NCBI RefSeq assembly: GCF_002564045.1 | Contig: NZ_PDJK01000001.1 | Span: forward strand, 930,001 to 994,000 | Direction: 5' to 3' | DNA length: 64,000 bases | From: Amycolatopsis sulphurea | Lineage (GTDB): Bacteria; Actinomycetota; Actinomycetes; Mycobacteriales; Pseudonocardiaceae | Part shown: positions 28,901-37,976 of the stretch, in pieces | How positions within the stretch are numbered: position 1 is the stretch's first letter | Layout of the letters: each line of letters opens with the position of its first letter | Program-made: the position numbers and the translations under genes | Notes under the pieces: generated by a model | Told to the model about the DNA's origin: nothing | Databases searched by the model: none | What the model saw: only the letters and a program-made list of their open reading frames with translations

Positions 28901-31900
28901 CTCCTGTGACCACGACCGCTGTGGCGGACGCACCAGGAACGGCGCGGTTCACCGTGCAGACCACTGAGGACGGCGAACACACGCGGCGCGCCAGCGCTAC
29001 GCTGCAGGCGACCACGGATGAGGAGCCGGAACCGCCGCCGCTGGACGTGCCTGACCTGCTCGCCGCGCACCCCAATCGCACCGACGGGGACGAGTTGCGC
29101 AAGCGCTTCGACGCGGAACGCCGTATCCGGTTTGGTCCGGCAATGGCAGGGCTTTCCGCCGTGTCCTTACCCGCTGATGAGAACTCCACGTTGCTGGCGG
29201 AGGTCAAGGTCCCCGCTCAGATCCGCCATCAGCTCAGCTCCTACGGAGTGCATCCGGTCCTACTCGACTCCTGTATCCAAGCGGTCACGGCCTACTCACT
29301 GCTTCGCAGTGGCGACGCCGATCCCGGCCTGATGGTGCCCCTGGCTGTCGACCGGGTGCGCTTGTGGGGGCCGGCCCGTCACGCACGCTACTGTTACGCC
29401 CGGGTGGCGACCTGGGATGGCACGACGATCGAAGCCGACTTCGATGTGGTCGATGAATACGGGGCGGTGCTGCTGGTCGTGCGCGGGCTTCGCTTGGGAA
29501 CCCGGGGCGCGGAAAGCGAGAAACACGAGCAGCTACTGGCCCAGCGGCTGCTCACCGTTGAATGGGAGAAGCACCAACCGCCGAGGTTGCGTAACCCCGG
29601 AACTCCCTCGGGGACGTCCTGGATTGTCCTCGATCCAGCCGGAACCCGTGATTCTCTGGCGAGTGGCCTGCCTCAGGCCCTGGAGCATCACGGGGCACGA
29701 TGCACCGTCCTGGAGTGGCCGCAGGCCGAGGATCACGCGGTTTTTGCTGCGCAGCTCGGGGATCGCTTGCGCTCCGGCGGCTACGACGGAGTCGTGGTGA
29801 TCATTCCCCCGCCCGAAGCCACGGACACCGAATGCCCGGCCCGCGCCCGGGAACAGGTCCGACGCCTGGTGTGGATCGCGGGGGAACTGGTGGAGCTCGC
29901 GGACCCGCCTCGCCTGTATGTCGTCACCCGCACCGCGCAGCATGTCCTGGCCGAGGACTCCCTGAACCTCGAACAGGCCGGCCTCCGCGGCCTGCTGCGC
30001 GTGATCGGTGCCGAGCATCCCCACCTGCATCCCACCCAGATCGATGTCGACGACACCGTCCGCGCCGACGGCGTGGCGCAGGAGCTTCTGGCTGGATCCG
30101 ATGAGGATGAGACCGCCTGGCGGGGCTCGTGCTGGTACGCCGCCCGCCTGCGCTCCGCCCCACTGCGCCCCGACGAACGCCGGCTGACCACCGTGCGCCA
30201 CGACCGCGACGGGATGTCCCTGCAGATCCGCAATCCTGGCGACGTGGAGACCCTGGAACCCGTTGCAACCGGCCGCCGAGAGCCCGGTCCCGGCGAGATC
30301 GAGATCGCGGTCGGCGCTGCTGGCATCAACTTCGCCGATGTATTGAACGCCCTCGGCCGCTACTCCTCATTCGAACCGTCACTGCCCGACCTTGGCCTCG
30401 AGTTCGCCGGTGTGGTCACCGCCGTTGGCGACGGTGTGACCGACCGCCGGGTCGGCGAGAGGGTCGGCGGGTACGCACCATCCGGCGGAACTTGGGGGAC
30501 CTTCCTGATCTGCGATGCCAAGATGGCTATCCCGGTGCCGGGCGGGCTCACCATGGAGGCGGCGGCCGCAGTGCCGGTCGCCTACGCCACTGCCTGGCAC
30601 AGCCTCCACGACCTCGTCCGGATCGCCTCTGGGGATCGAGTTCTGATTCATTCCGCCACAGGGGGCGTGGGCCAAGCCGCGCTCGCCGTCGCCCGCCACG
30701 CCGGTGCGCAGATCTATGCCACCGCCGGTAGTCCTCGGCGCCGTGACCTCCTGCGTGGGATGGGCGTAGAGCACGTGTATGACTCGCGGACCACTGAGTT
30801 CGCCGATCTCATCCGTCAGGACACCGACGGATACGGAGTCGACATTGTCCTCAACTCGCTGCCCGGCCCCGCCCAACACGCGGGCATAGGGCTGCTGTCT
30901 TTCGGCGGACGGTTCGTCGAGCTCGGGAAAAAGGACGTCTACACCGGCAACCGGCTGGACTTGTTCCCCTTCCGCCGCAACCTCGCCTTCTTCTATGTCG
31001 ATCTGGCTCTTATGGGCCAAACCGATCCGGACCGAATACACACCCTGCTACAGACGGTGTATTGCAGGATCGCCGACGGCGCCCTGCCCGCCCCCGCGGT
31101 CGCCACGTACCCGCTCAGTGAAGCAGCCACGGTGATCCGAACGATGAGCTCGGCTGGCCACACCGGAAAGCAGGTGCTCACGATTCCCGCCACCGGCAGC
31201 AGTACCGCCGTGGTGCCACCGCATCAGTCCCCGGTCTTCCGCCGCGACGGCGCTTACCTCATCACTGGCGGGCTCGGCGGCTTGGGCCTAGCCCTCGCTG
31301 ACCACCTCGCCCAGGGCGGTTGCGGACGGATCGTACTGACTTCTCGCTCCCGACCCGACAAGCACATCCGCAAGACCATCGCCCGCATCCAGCACGACAA
31401 CGGAGTCGACGTCCAGGTGGAATGCGGCGACATTGCCGACCCCGCCACTGCGACCAAGCTCGTGGAGACCGCCACTGGCACCGGCCTGCGGCTGCGCGGC
31501 GTGCTCCACGCCGCCGCCACTGTCGAAGACGCCACCCTGCCCAACATCACCGACGCCCTCCTCGACCGGGACTGGGCGGCGAAAGCCGACGGTGCCTGGC
31601 ACCTCCATCACGCGACCCTTGACCAGCCGCTGGACTGGTTCTGCGCCTTCTCCTCCTCAGCTGCACTGCTGGGGTCCCCCGGCCAGGGCGCCTACGCCGC
31701 CGCCAACAGTTGGGTCGATGCCTTCACCCACTGGCGCCGCGCCCAAGGACTCCCCGCCACCACGATCGCATGGGGCCCCTGGGCCGACATCGGACGCGGC
31801 GCCGCCCTGGAGCACGACGGCCGCACAGACATGATCCGGCCCGAGGAAGGTGTGTTCGCCTTCGACCAACTGTTGCGCCACACCCGGATCTGGACCGGCT

Positions 31901-32289
31901 ACCTGCCCACGACCAACTCACCCTGGCTGACCAGCCTGGCCGAACGCAGCCCATTCGCCCAGGCATGCGTTGCGGCGGACGATGAGGGCCAAGGAGACAC
32001 GCCGAGTCTGCGCAGCGAGCTGCGGTTGCTGCCCGCCGAGCAGCGGCCCGGCAGACTCCGGCGGTTCCTCGGTGAACAGGCGGGAATGATCGTGCGCAGC
32101 AACGTGGATCCCGACCGCCCGTTCAACCAGCACGGCCTGGATTCACTCGGCACGCTCGAGCTGCGCACCCGCATCGAAACCGAACTTGGCATCCGCCTGA
32201 CACCCAAGGACATCACCGCGCGCAACACCGTCCGCGCGCTGGCCCAACATCTCCTGGACATCCTGTCGGGTGAGGAGCAGACCTCATGA
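25978..32289 (+). CDS. fully reducing iterative type I PKS, mycocerosate-synthase-like (KS-AT-DH-ER-KR-ACP)
   Basis: 2103 residues. KS about 10-430, active-site Cys in VDTACSSGL (near 178) and His in [14 protein letters not shown] from about 535: [13 protein letters not shown], nucleophile in GHSLGE; the selectivity site reads VASH, as in MAS-type methylmalonyl-using ATs and unlike the malonyl HAFH. DH near 895-1100 with [13 protein letters not shown] about 1420-1730 with [14 protein letters not shown] and [17 protein letters not shown] from about 1758 with [15 protein letters not shown] and [22 protein letters not shown] with [11 protein letters not shown] near 2054. The overall match is to mycobacterial Mas/Pks enzymes, which iteratively extend a fatty acyl starter with methylmalonyl-CoA and reduce fully. 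Start ATG follows GAGGGG by 8 nt. No loading module or FadD-like starter ligase is adjacent. Likely product: a methyl-branched saturated acyl chain on the ACP, handed to the thioester reductase encoded next. Confidence 0.92.
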   Translation: MARAGMTTQVPVAVIGIGCRLPGGIDSPESFWHSLVRGDDLITEIPPERWDAYEHYDPERGVPGRSVSRWGGFLADISGFDASFFGIGEPEAAAMDPQHRLLLETAWEAVEHAGIPPLSLAGSLCGVFMGVAHDDYTVVAYGAGTLDGPYGLSGTAFSMASGRIAYALGLHGPAQTVDTACSSGLTSVHLGCRSLHEGESDLVLAGGCMVMLRPEVSASASAQGMLSPTGRCRAFDSAADGFVRSEGCAVVALKRLDDAQRDGDRILAVVRGTATNQDGRSETITMPAVEPQVAVYRAALAAGDVAPDSVGMVEAHGTGTPVGDPIEFHSLARVYATNGGPCAVGSVKTNLGHTESAAGTVGLVKAVLALWHGFIPPSLHFTELPEDLQQVRTGLFVPAEGASWPQSGEGIRRGVVSAFGMSGTNVHAVLEQAPASTRDHSAEERGVTPGPLLFPVSATSTEELRHSAARTADWVARHADTVAPYDLAYTLTRRREHRPVRAAVVASSSRELEQALRTVAEDETRTALAADRSGRGPVWVFSGQGSQWAAMGADLLNTEPVFASRIAELDPLIVAEAGFSVTEAMTVPEMVTGIDRVQPTLFAMQVAMAATMRASGVEPGAVIGHSLGEIAAIVVAGALSLEDGVKVICRRSRLCARLAGKGAMASVELPAQQVQEELAHTNGAEVVVSVLASPRSTVIGGEARAVRDLVRAWDERGVTAREVAVDVASHSPQVDSILEELAGELADLTPGVPTVPFYTATLDDARTQPACDNTYWVDNLRQPVRFGAAVQAALEDGYRVFAELAPHPLLLRAIEQTASITDAPVATVAAMRREQALPEGLRHFLSDLYTAGAAVDFSALYPQGRLVDAPLATWTHKRLLVRRANDTRSAHTVAVHPLLGAHVRLPEEPEQHAWCGDVGTATLPWLADHVVNGVPALPGAAFCEMALTAAQEVFGSASAAREVRFEEMLLLGEQTPVTTTAVADAPGTARFTVQTTEDGEHTRRASATLQATTDEEPEPPPLDVPDLLAAHPNRTDGDELRKRFDAERRIRFGPAMAGLSAVSLPADENSTLLAEVKVPAQIRHQLSSYGVHPVLLDSCIQAVTAYSLLRSGDADPGLMVPLAVDRVRLWGPARHARYCYARVATWDGTTIEADFDVVDEYGAVLLVVRGLRLGTRGAESEKHEQLLAQRLLTVEWEKHQPPRLRNPGTPSGTSWIVLDPAGTRDSLASGLPQALEHHGARCTVLEWPQAEDHAVFAAQLGDRLRSGGYDGVVVIIPPPEATDTECPARAREQVRRLVWIAGELVELADPPRLYVVTRTAQHVLAEDSLNLEQAGLRGLLRVIGAEHPHLHPTQIDVDDTVRADGVAQELLAGSDEDETAWRGSCWYAARLRSAPLRPDERRLTTVRHDRDGMSLQIRNPGDVETLEPVATGRREPGPGEIEIAVGAAGINFADVLNALGRYSSFEPSLPDLGLEFAGVVTAVGDGVTDRRVGERVGGYAPSGGTWGTFLICDAKMAIPVPGGLTMEAAAAVPVAYATAWHSLHDLVRIASGDRVLIHSATGGVGQAALAVARHAGAQIYATAGSPRRRDLLRGMGVEHVYDSRTTEFADLIRQDTDGYGVDIVLNSLPGPAQHAGIGLLSFGGRFVELGKKDVYTGNRLDLFPFRRNLAFFYVDLALMGQTDPDRIHTLLQTVYCRIADGALPAPAVATYPLSEAATVIRTMSSAGHTGKQVLTIPATGSSTAVVPPHQSPVFRRDGAYLITGGLGGLGLALADHLAQGGCGRIVLTSRSRPDKHIRKTIARIQHDNGVDVQVECGDIADPATATKLVETATGTGLRLRGVLHAAATVEDATLPNITDALLDRDWAAKADGAWHLHHATLDQPLDWFCAFSSSAALLGSPGQGAYAAANSWVDAFTHWRRAQGLPATTIAWGPWADIGRGAALEHDGRTDMIRPEEGVFAFDQLLRHTRIWTGYLPTTNSPWLTSLAERSPFAQACVAADDEGQGDTPSLRSELRLLPAEQRPGRLRRFLGEQAGMIVRSNVDPDRPFNQHGLDSLGTLELRTRIETELGIRLTPKDITARNTVRALAQHLLDILSGEEQTS

Positions 32290-33416
32290 GCGGTGTCGTC
32301 TTGACGGGAGTGACCGGATTCCTGGGAGCGCACCTGGCAGCCGCGCTACTGCAGCACACCGACACCACCGTGTACTGTCTGATCCGCGCCGAAGGGCTCG
32401 GCGCGGCCCGGCGCCGCCTGCAGGAACGGGTCGCAGCGCTCGGCCCTCTGCAATACCCCGAGCGCTTGGTGCCCGTCTGCGTCGACATCGAGCACCCCTC
32501 TCTCGGGCTCACCAGGCGAGACTGGGATGAGCTGGCCGACCACACTGCGGCGATCCACCACTGCGCCGCCGCGGTGCACCTCACGGCCGGCTACCGCGAA
32601 CTCGCAGCGGCCAACGTCGGTGGAACCCGGGAACTCCTGAAGTTGGCAGAGACAGCCGCCGCACGCCGCGGACACGTTGTCGCATTCCACTTCGTGTCCA
32701 CCCTCGGGGTCTTCATCGATGCGCGCCGTGCCGGAATGACGACCGTCGATGAAACCACCACACCGACCATGACCACGGCAGGACCGCTGGGCTACCCTCG
32801 CAGCAAGGTCGCCGCTGAACGCGAACTGCGGCGAGCCGACGAACGCGGCGTCACACCCGTCGTGTACCGGCCGGGACTGATCACCGGCCGTTCCGACACC
32901 GGTCTGGCCATCTCCGGCGACCTCCTGGCTCCCTTGCTCTTGGCCACCGTGGCACTCCGCGCCAAACCCGACGGACTGTGGGCGACACCCATGGAGACCG
33001 TGGACCAGGTAGCCCGCCAGCAAGCTGTCCTGGCCACCACCCACCCTCCCGCGGGCCGCGCCTTCCACCTCATCCACCCCGAACCACAACACCTCGACCA
33101 CGCCACCGCCGCCCTGGAACGTGCCGGTTTCCACCTGCGCACTGTCCCCGCCGCACAGTGGGAAAACCTTCTGAACACTCACGCCACCCACACTGCCCTC
33201 GCGCCTCTAGCGCGTCTAGGGCCGGTGGGACGACGTCTGGCTGGCATCGACCCTAATTACACAGCCCCCACCATTCACAGTGACCGCACCTGGGCCGCTC
33301 TCAGCCGGGCAGGTATGCGACCGGTCAACGTCGGCGAAGCCTATTTCGACAAACTCATCGACGGACTCGCGCCCCAACTCTTTAAGATCAAACCAATACC
33401 GACGTACTCGCAATAA
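32286..33416 (+). CDS. stand-alone thioester reductase (SDR) releasing the PKS product
   Basis: 376 residues, coupled to the PKS by an ATGA overlap. The N-terminal Rossmann motif is [19 protein letters not shown], followed by the CLIRAE motif and [10 protein letters not shown]. The catalytic Tyr/Lys are in [10 protein letters not shown], and GITGRS-like [11 protein letters not shown] follows. This matches the terminal reductase (TD/R) domains of carboxylic acid reductases and NRPS/PKS systems, which reduce a carrier-bound thioester with NADPH to an aldehyde (two-electron) or alcohol (four-electron). As a separate protein after a Mas-like PKS it should release a methyl-branched fatty aldehyde or alcohol. 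No wax synthase, aminotransferase or acyltransferase is nearby to use it. Confidence 0.85.
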   Translation: MSGVVLTGVTGFLGAHLAAALLQHTDTTVYCLIRAEGLGAARRRLQERVAALGPLQYPERLVPVCVDIEHPSLGLTRRDWDELADHTAAIHHCAAAVHLTAGYRELAAANVGGTRELLKLAETAAARRGHVVAFHFVSTLGVFIDARRAGMTTVDETTTPTMTTAGPLGYPRSKVAAERELRRADERGVTPVVYRPGLITGRSDTGLAISGDLLAPLLLATVALRAKPDGLWATPMETVDQVARQQAVLATTHPPAGRAFHLIHPEPQHLDHATAALERAGFHLRTVPAAQWENLLNTHATHTALAPLARLGPVGRRLAGIDPNYTAPTIHSDRTWAALSRAGMRPVNVGEAYFDKLIDGLAPQLFKIKPIPTYSQ

Positions 33417-33488
33417 GCGCGAATTGAAATCGCCATAAAAGACATCCGCATACGGCACAAGAAATCTTCCCCGCAAGGAGGCTGGACC

Positions 33489-33560
33489 ATGAAAGTTGGT
33501 GGATTCGCTGAATTGCTTACTGGCCCTGGTGGCGATCGCCCGCCACCGCTACGCGCGTGA
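33489..33560 (+). CDS. 23-residue micro-ORF with a near-perfect ribosome site
   Basis: ATG 33489 is preceded by AAGGAGG at a 7-nt spacing, the best Shine-Dalgarno in this part of the window. The encoded peptide begins MKVGGFAELLTGPGG and ends PPPLRA. It starts 72 bp after the thioester reductase stop in the same direction. It could be a real micropeptide, a leader peptide, or the start of a gene whose rest was lost when the IS701-type element inserted at about 33.6 kb. The stop is before the recognisable IS sequence, which argues against simple truncation. Confidence 0.35.
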   Translation: MKVGGFAELLTGPGGDRPPPLRA

Positions 33561-33652
33561 CCCACCGACCACGTGAATAGTTACCTAGTACGGCAGCAGC
33601 CATTCGCTAGCTGACCTGGGTGTTCTTGATGTCGCGGGCGGGTCTGGTGCGT

Positions 33653-34083
33653 TTATGGAACCAGCGTGATCGTGTTTGATGCTTGCGGCGCCAGTTCATC
33701 CAGTGGATTGCGTGTCCAGGTGGTCGGGTCGGCGATCAGGTGCTTGGTTTCGGGGATGGTGGGCGGGATCAGGCCGGGATCAGCGGGTGGGAGCTGGTCC
33801 GGGTGTCGTGGTTCGGGGGCTTGGCTGTCGGTGCGGTCGCGTAGCAGTGCGGCGGTGACAGCGCAGACCGCCAGAGCGGCGCAGACGAGCACGGTGTGCC
33901 GGGCGATCGCGGTGTAGAGCCTGACCTGAGACTGGTCCAGGCCGAAGCAGTCCTTGCCGAACTCGAATCCTTCCTCGACAGGCCAGCGCAGCCCGGCGGC
34001 GCGGATCAGCCGGGTCTTGGTGAGTCCACGATCGAGCCCCCACACGCGGCATGACCACCCCCGAAGGACTTCCGAACCGGCCA
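33653..34083 (-). pseudogene. C-terminal part of an IS701-family transposase
   Basis: The minus-strand frame contains TRLIRAAGLRWPVEEGFEFG, KDCFGLDQSQVRLYTAIARH and a C-terminal IPPTIPETKHLI. This is the conserved end of IS701-type transposases (the WxIEExFxxGKxxxGLDQxQVRxxxxxxRH block with the last catalytic Glu). The first two-thirds are missing, and the sequence is cut at 34084 by the IS1380-type element. Confidence 0.7.
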
Positions 34084-34088
34084 CTAAG
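34084..34088. repeat. left copy of the 5-bp target duplication CTAAG
   Basis: Identical to 35745-35749 and immediately outside the terminal inverted repeat of the IS1380-type element; generated by its insertion. Confidence 0.85.
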
Positions 34089-35744
34089 CCTGGATCCGCC
34101 GATGGATTGTCGTCTGGGGCGGCGTGTAATAGGTGAAAGTGCCTTCTGGCCTGCGATAGTGAGAGTCTCTGAGGTTCTCAAGTCGCATGTGGCGGAAGGT
34201 ATTTTCAGTGAGATTGTGGCATAGGTGGTCGCGGGTGTCCGTCCGGTTCGATGAGGAGAATCTCGTGTCGTGCGCGGGGTTGGTGCCGGTGATGGCGCTG
34301 GCCGAGCGGGCAGGGATGTCGCAACTGGTCGCGGAGAAGGTGGAGATCACGAACGCGCCGATCCCGTCGACCGGAGCGAATCCGGCCGGGAAGATCGCCG
34401 CGATCGTGGCCGGGATGGTGGCGGGCGCGGACTGTATCGATGATCTGGATGTGATCCGCCACGGCGGGATGAAACGGCTGTTCAGCGGGGTGTACGCGCC
34501 CTCGACGCTGGGATCGTTTCTGCGGTCGTTCACCCACGGGCACGTCCTGCAGTTGACCGCGGTCCTGCGTGCGATGCTGGCCACGCTCGCCATGACGACG
34601 CCGGTGCTCGCAGGCGCGGAGCAGATGACCTATGTGGACATTGATTCACTGCTGCGGCGTGTGTACGGCAAGAAGAAACGGGGCGCGCGGTTCGGGCCGG
34701 CGAAGGTCGGTGGCTACTCGCTGCTGTTACGCGGATTGTCGCCGCTGGTGGCGACGATCTCCACCCCGCTCGCGGCGCCGCTGATCGCCGCGATGCGGCT
34801 GCGTGGCGGCAACGCCGGCTCCGCGCGGGGCGCGGCCGGCCTGCTCGCCGAAGCCCTGAACACTGCGAAAGCGTCCGGAGCACGAGGAATGATCCTGGTG
34901 CGGGCCGATTCGGCCTACTACGCCGGCACCGTCGTGTCCGCCGCTCGCCGTGCCGCGGCCCGGTTCTCCATCACCGTGACCGGCAACAGCGCGATCCAGG
35001 CCGCGATCGCGACCATCCCCGACGATGCGTGGATCCCGGTGCGCTACCCCGGCGCGGTCGAGGATCCCGACACCGGGAAGCTGATCTCCGATGCCGAGGT
35101 CGCCGAAACCGTCTACACCGCGTTCGCCGGGACCAGCCACGAGGTCACCGCGCGGCTGGTGGTACGCCGAGTGAAAGACCAGAACCACACCGACGTGCTG
35201 TTCCCGGTCTGGCGCTACCACGCGTTTCTCACCGACACCGCGCTGTCCACCGTGGAAGCCGATCTCACCCACCGCCGCCACGCCGTCGTCGAAACCACCT
35301 TCGCCGACCTCATCGACGGCCCCCTCGCACACTTGCCCTCCGGGCATTTCGACGCCAACGCCGCCTGGGCCGTCTGCGCCGCGATCAGCCACAACCTGCT
35401 GCGCGCCACCGGATCGACCGCCAGCATCTTTCACACCACAGCCCGAGGTGCGACCCTGCGCCGCCACCTCGTCTGTGTCCCCGCCCGCCTCGCCCGGCCT
35501 CAAGGCCGCGAAATCCTGCACCTACCCGGCTACTGGCCCTGGGCCGACGCCTTTGCCGGCCTGCACGACGCGGCAACCCGCCCACCACCCGCCGCCTGAG
35601 CACCACCAACCACCGCCTCACCAGGCCCGACCGGAGACCACATGGACACGCTGGACAAGCCAGCCGATTCCGCACACCCCAACCACACAACAAGATCAAC
35701 AACACATCAAAGATCCACAACGAAACCCGATCGGTGGATCCAGG
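34089..35744 (+). mobile_element. IS1380-family insertion sequence, intact ends
   Basis: The element is bounded by inverted ends reading CCTGGATCCGCCGAT on the left and, on the opposite strand at the right, CCTGGATCCACCGAT (14 of 15 identical). It is flanked by the perfect 5-bp target duplication CTAAG at 34084-34088 and 35745-35749. One transposase gene is inside. Length is 1656 bp, as usual for IS1380. The clean duplication indicates a single and probably recent insertion. Confidence 0.9.
34187..35599 (+). CDS. IS1380-family transposase
   Basis: 470 residues in the single frame of the element. The IS1380 pattern is visible: ENLVSCAGLVPVMALAERAG at the N-terminus, the first catalytic Asp region TYVDIDSLLRRVYG, the second MILVRADSAYYAGTVV, and a C-terminal block with NAAWAVCAAISHNLLR that contains the conserved helix. 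The true start may be the GTG at 34235 (VSVRFDEENL), since the first 16 residues are Arg/Trp-rich. It looks complete. Confidence 0.88.
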   Translation: MWRKVFSVRLWHRWSRVSVRFDEENLVSCAGLVPVMALAERAGMSQLVAEKVEITNAPIPSTGANPAGKIAAIVAGMVAGADCIDDLDVIRHGGMKRLFSGVYAPSTLGSFLRSFTHGHVLQLTAVLRAMLATLAMTTPVLAGAEQMTYVDIDSLLRRVYGKKKRGARFGPAKVGGYSLLLRGLSPLVATISTPLAAPLIAAMRLRGGNAGSARGAAGLLAEALNTAKASGARGMILVRADSAYYAGTVVSAARRAAARFSITVTGNSAIQAAIATIPDDAWIPVRYPGAVEDPDTGKLISDAEVAETVYTAFAGTSHEVTARLVVRRVKDQNHTDVLFPVWRYHAFLTDTALSTVEADLTHRRHAVVETTFADLIDGPLAHLPSGHFDANAAWAVCAAISHNLLRATGSTASIFHTTARGATLRRHLVCVPARLARPQGREILHLPGYWPWADAFAGLHDAATRPPPAA

Positions 35745-35749
35745 CTAAG
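35745..35749. repeat. right copy of the 5-bp target duplication CTAAG
   Basis: Pairs with 34084-34088. Removing the element and one copy rejoins an IS3 orfA fragment to the IS701 fragment, showing that the target was already IS debris. Confidence 0.85.
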
Positions 35750-35872
35750 GACCATTGGGCCGATGGCCTGCGCGACAGCGTAGGCAGATCCGTACTCGTC
35801 CAGCCGATCCAGGGCCAGGCGGACAGCCTTCTCACGGACCTCGGGCGGGTAACGCTTCGACGCAGTGACCAT
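35750..35872 (-). pseudogene. N-terminal fragment of an IS3-type OrfA
   Basis: The minus-strand frame MVTASKRYPPEVREKAVRLA, then DEYGSAYAVAQAIG, matches the first helices of IS3-family OrfA proteins (RYPPEVRERAVR...EYGSxxAAI). It ends about 40 residues in, next to the IS1380 target duplication. Its start lies just inside the 3' flank of the sbnA-like gene, so an old IS3 insertion bounds the diaminopropionate operon on this side. Confidence 0.65.
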
Positions 35873-35877
35873 CATTC

Positions 35878-36864
35878 TCACGAAAGGAAGTGGCCCCCAA
35901 CCCGTGACGGTTCAGTGAGCACATTCTCACCATAAATGCCTTGTAGCCAATTGGTCTGGTAAATCGTATCGAGGTAGCGCTCACCGAGGTCGGGGGCGAT
36001 GGCCACGGCGGTCAAGTGGTGCGCGTCGTGCGTGGACAGCCAGCCGGTGGCCCCGCTGACCACCGTCCCCGTCGAGCCACCGAACAAAAACCCGTTGCGG
36101 GCCAACCGATGACAGGCACGGACCGCGTCGGGCTCCTCCACGAGAATAACCTCGTCCACATAGGATTCGTCGAGCAACTGCGGGCGTACGCTGGTACCCA
36201 AGCCGGGCAGCATTCGGCGGCCGGTGGGGCCGCCGAAGGTAACCGAGCCGGCACTGTCGATCGCGATGACGCGCACCGGCCGGCGCCACTGCCGGAAGTA
36301 CCGCGCACAGCCCATCAGGGTCCCCGTGGTGCCTGCACCGATGAACAACACGTCCAGGTTCGGGAACGCGGCGGCGATCTCCGGCCCCGTCCGGTGAAAG
36401 TGTGCTCGCCAGTTGTTCGCGTTGCTGTACTGGTTGAGCCACACATACCGATCGTCAGAGGCACACAACGCGCGCACGTGGTCGATGCGCGCGCCGAGGA
36501 AACCATCGTCCGCGTCGGGTTCGGTGATGATGTGTACCTCGTTGCCCAGTGCCTCGATAGCCCGCCGCGTCGCCAAGTTGCAGCGCGAGTCGGTGACACA
36601 CAGGAACCGGTACCCCCGACTGGCCGCGATCATGCTCAGCGCGACACCGAGGTTGCCCGACGAGGACTCGACGAGGATCGAGTCTGGCCGCAGCAGGCCG
36701 TCACGCTCGGCCGAGTCCACCATCTCGGTCGCGGCCTTGAGCTTGATGGAGCCGGCGAAGTTGAAGCCCTCGCATTTGAGAAACAGGGAATACCCGAGGC
36801 TCCATCGGAGGTCGACATACAGATCGTCCTCGTTGAACGACTCGGGAACGGTGATGACTGGCAC
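35878..36864 (-). CDS. SbnA-like N-(2-amino-2-carboxyethyl)-L-glutamate synthase (PLP)
   Basis: A 328-residue fold-type II PLP enzyme of the cysteine synthase family. The start GTG 36864 is chosen because GAGGAG lies 6 nt upstream; an upstream in-frame GTG at 36885 is possible. The PLP lysine is in FAGSIKLKAA, the phosphate/carboxylate loop is SSSGNLGVALS, and the glycine loop is GAGTTGTLMG. SbnA homologues condense O-phospho-L-serine with L-glutamate to give ACEGA. The next enzyme, SbnB, is encoded upstream, 44 nt away on the same strand. Together they make L-2,3-diaminopropionate (Dap). It is the last gene of the operon. Confidence 0.88.
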   Translation of the reverse strand: MPVITVPESFNEDDLYVDLRWSLGYSLFLKCEGFNFAGSIKLKAATEMVDSAERDGLLRPDSILVESSSGNLGVALSMIAASRGYRFLCVTDSRCNLATRRAIEALGNEVHIITEPDADDGFLGARIDHVRALCASDDRYVWLNQYSNANNWRAHFHRTGPEIAAAFPNLDVLFIGAGTTGTLMGCARYFRQWRRPVRVIAIDSAGSVTFGGPTGRRMLPGLGTSVRPQLLDESYVDEVILVEEPDAVRACHRLARNGFLFGGSTGTVVSGATGWLSTHDAHHLTAVAIAPDLGERYLDTIYQTNWLQGIYGENVLTEPSRVGGHFLS

Positions 36865-36908
36865 AGTGATCTCCTCGTCTGCCACAGGGCCAATGGGTGG
36901 TCGGCCGC

Positions 36909-37976
36909 TCAGCCATACCGGCGCAAGTCGTGGAAGAAGTCCTCGATGATATGCAATCCACCGTCGTGGGACACCTGATCGTAGACGAATGTGCCCACGG
37001 CCAGGTCCAGTACGCCGAGCCCGAAGGGGGAGAAGATCAGTGGCCGGTCCGCTGGTGGGGTGACCCGGGCGGAGATCACGTCGTCCAGGGTGCCGAGCAG
37101 GAAGTCCCGGTTGCCGGTGCGCTGTTCGACCAGGTGCGGTGACGTGCCGGCCTTGAGGCAGTGGTCGATGTCGTCGACGATGTTGGTTGAGGCCACCAGG
37201 ATCTCCGGTGCCAGGTCACGCAGGGAGATGTGCAGTACCAAGGGGTTGTGTGCGAACCATGATGGGTCGTGTACGTGCGGCTGGCCGGCGATGGTCGCGA
37301 AGACGACCAGGTCGCTGCTGCGGATCAGGTTTTCGGCGGTCTCGTGCACGCTGATCTGGCCGGTGACCCCGGACTGCTCAAGATAACCGCGAAAGCCGGC
37401 GGCACTGTCCGGGCGCAGGTCGTGCACGCCGATCTCGTCGAAGGTCCAGCCGGTGCCGGCGAGGAAGGTGTGGATGTAGCGGGCGATCAGGCCGACGCCG
37501 ACGAATCCGACGCGCCGGGGGCGTTGCCGGTCGCGGCTGAGCCAGTCGGCGGCCAACGCGGCGGATGCGGCCGTCCTGGTCGCGCTGATGATGGAACTCT
37601 CCAGGCACGCGAAGGGGTAGCCGGTCGCGGGGTCGTTGAGGATCAGCACCGCCGATGCCCTGGGGATGCCGGCGGCCACGTTGCCCGGGTAGCTGGAGAT
37701 CCATTTCAGGCCGGCGACGTTGGTTTGCCCGCCGAGGCAGGCGGGCAGGGCGATGATCCGGTCGGCTGGGCGGCCGGGAAAGCGCAGGAAGTAGGAGGGT
37801 GGGTTGACGGAGTCGCCGGTGCCGTGGACTCGGTAGGCGTCCTCGACCAACTCGACGATCTGGCTCTCGCGTCCGGACAAGGCCTGGTGCACTTGGGCAC
37901 CGGAGATCACCGCGAATGGTGGAACGGTGATCGGCTCGGCGGACGCGGAGTTGGCGGCGGAAGGGATTGCGGTCAT
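36909..37976 (-). CDS. SbnB-like ACEGA dehydrogenase (ornithine cyclodeaminase family)
   Basis: 355 residues with the ornithine-cyclodeaminase/mu-crystallin fold: substrate segment GGQTNVAGLKWISSYPGN, then ASAVLILNDPATGYPFACLE and the NAD-binding RVGFVGVGLIARYIHTFLAG. The family form known as SbnB oxidatively cleaves ACEGA with NAD+, giving L-Dap, 2-oxoglutarate and NADH. Its start overlaps the dioxygenase stop (ATGA), and the SbnA gene follows. The SbnA/SbnB pair is diagnostic for Dap supply in staphyloferrin B, viomycin, dapdiamide and poly(Dap) pathways. Confidence 0.9.
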   Translation of the reverse strand: MTAIPSAANSASAEPITVPPFAVISGAQVHQALSGRESQIVELVEDAYRVHGTGDSVNPPSYFLRFPGRPADRIIALPACLGGQTNVAGLKWISSYPGNVAAGIPRASAVLILNDPATGYPFACLESSIISATRTAASAALAADWLSRDRQRPRRVGFVGVGLIARYIHTFLAGTGWTFDEIGVHDLRPDSAAGFRGYLEQSGVTGQISVHETAENLIRSSDLVVFATIAGQPHVHDPSWFAHNPLVLHISLRDLAPEILVASTNIVDDIDHCLKAGTSPHLVEQRTGNRDFLLGTLDDVISARVTPPADRPLIFSPFGLGVLDLAVGTFVYDQVSHDGGLHIIEDFFHDLRRYG

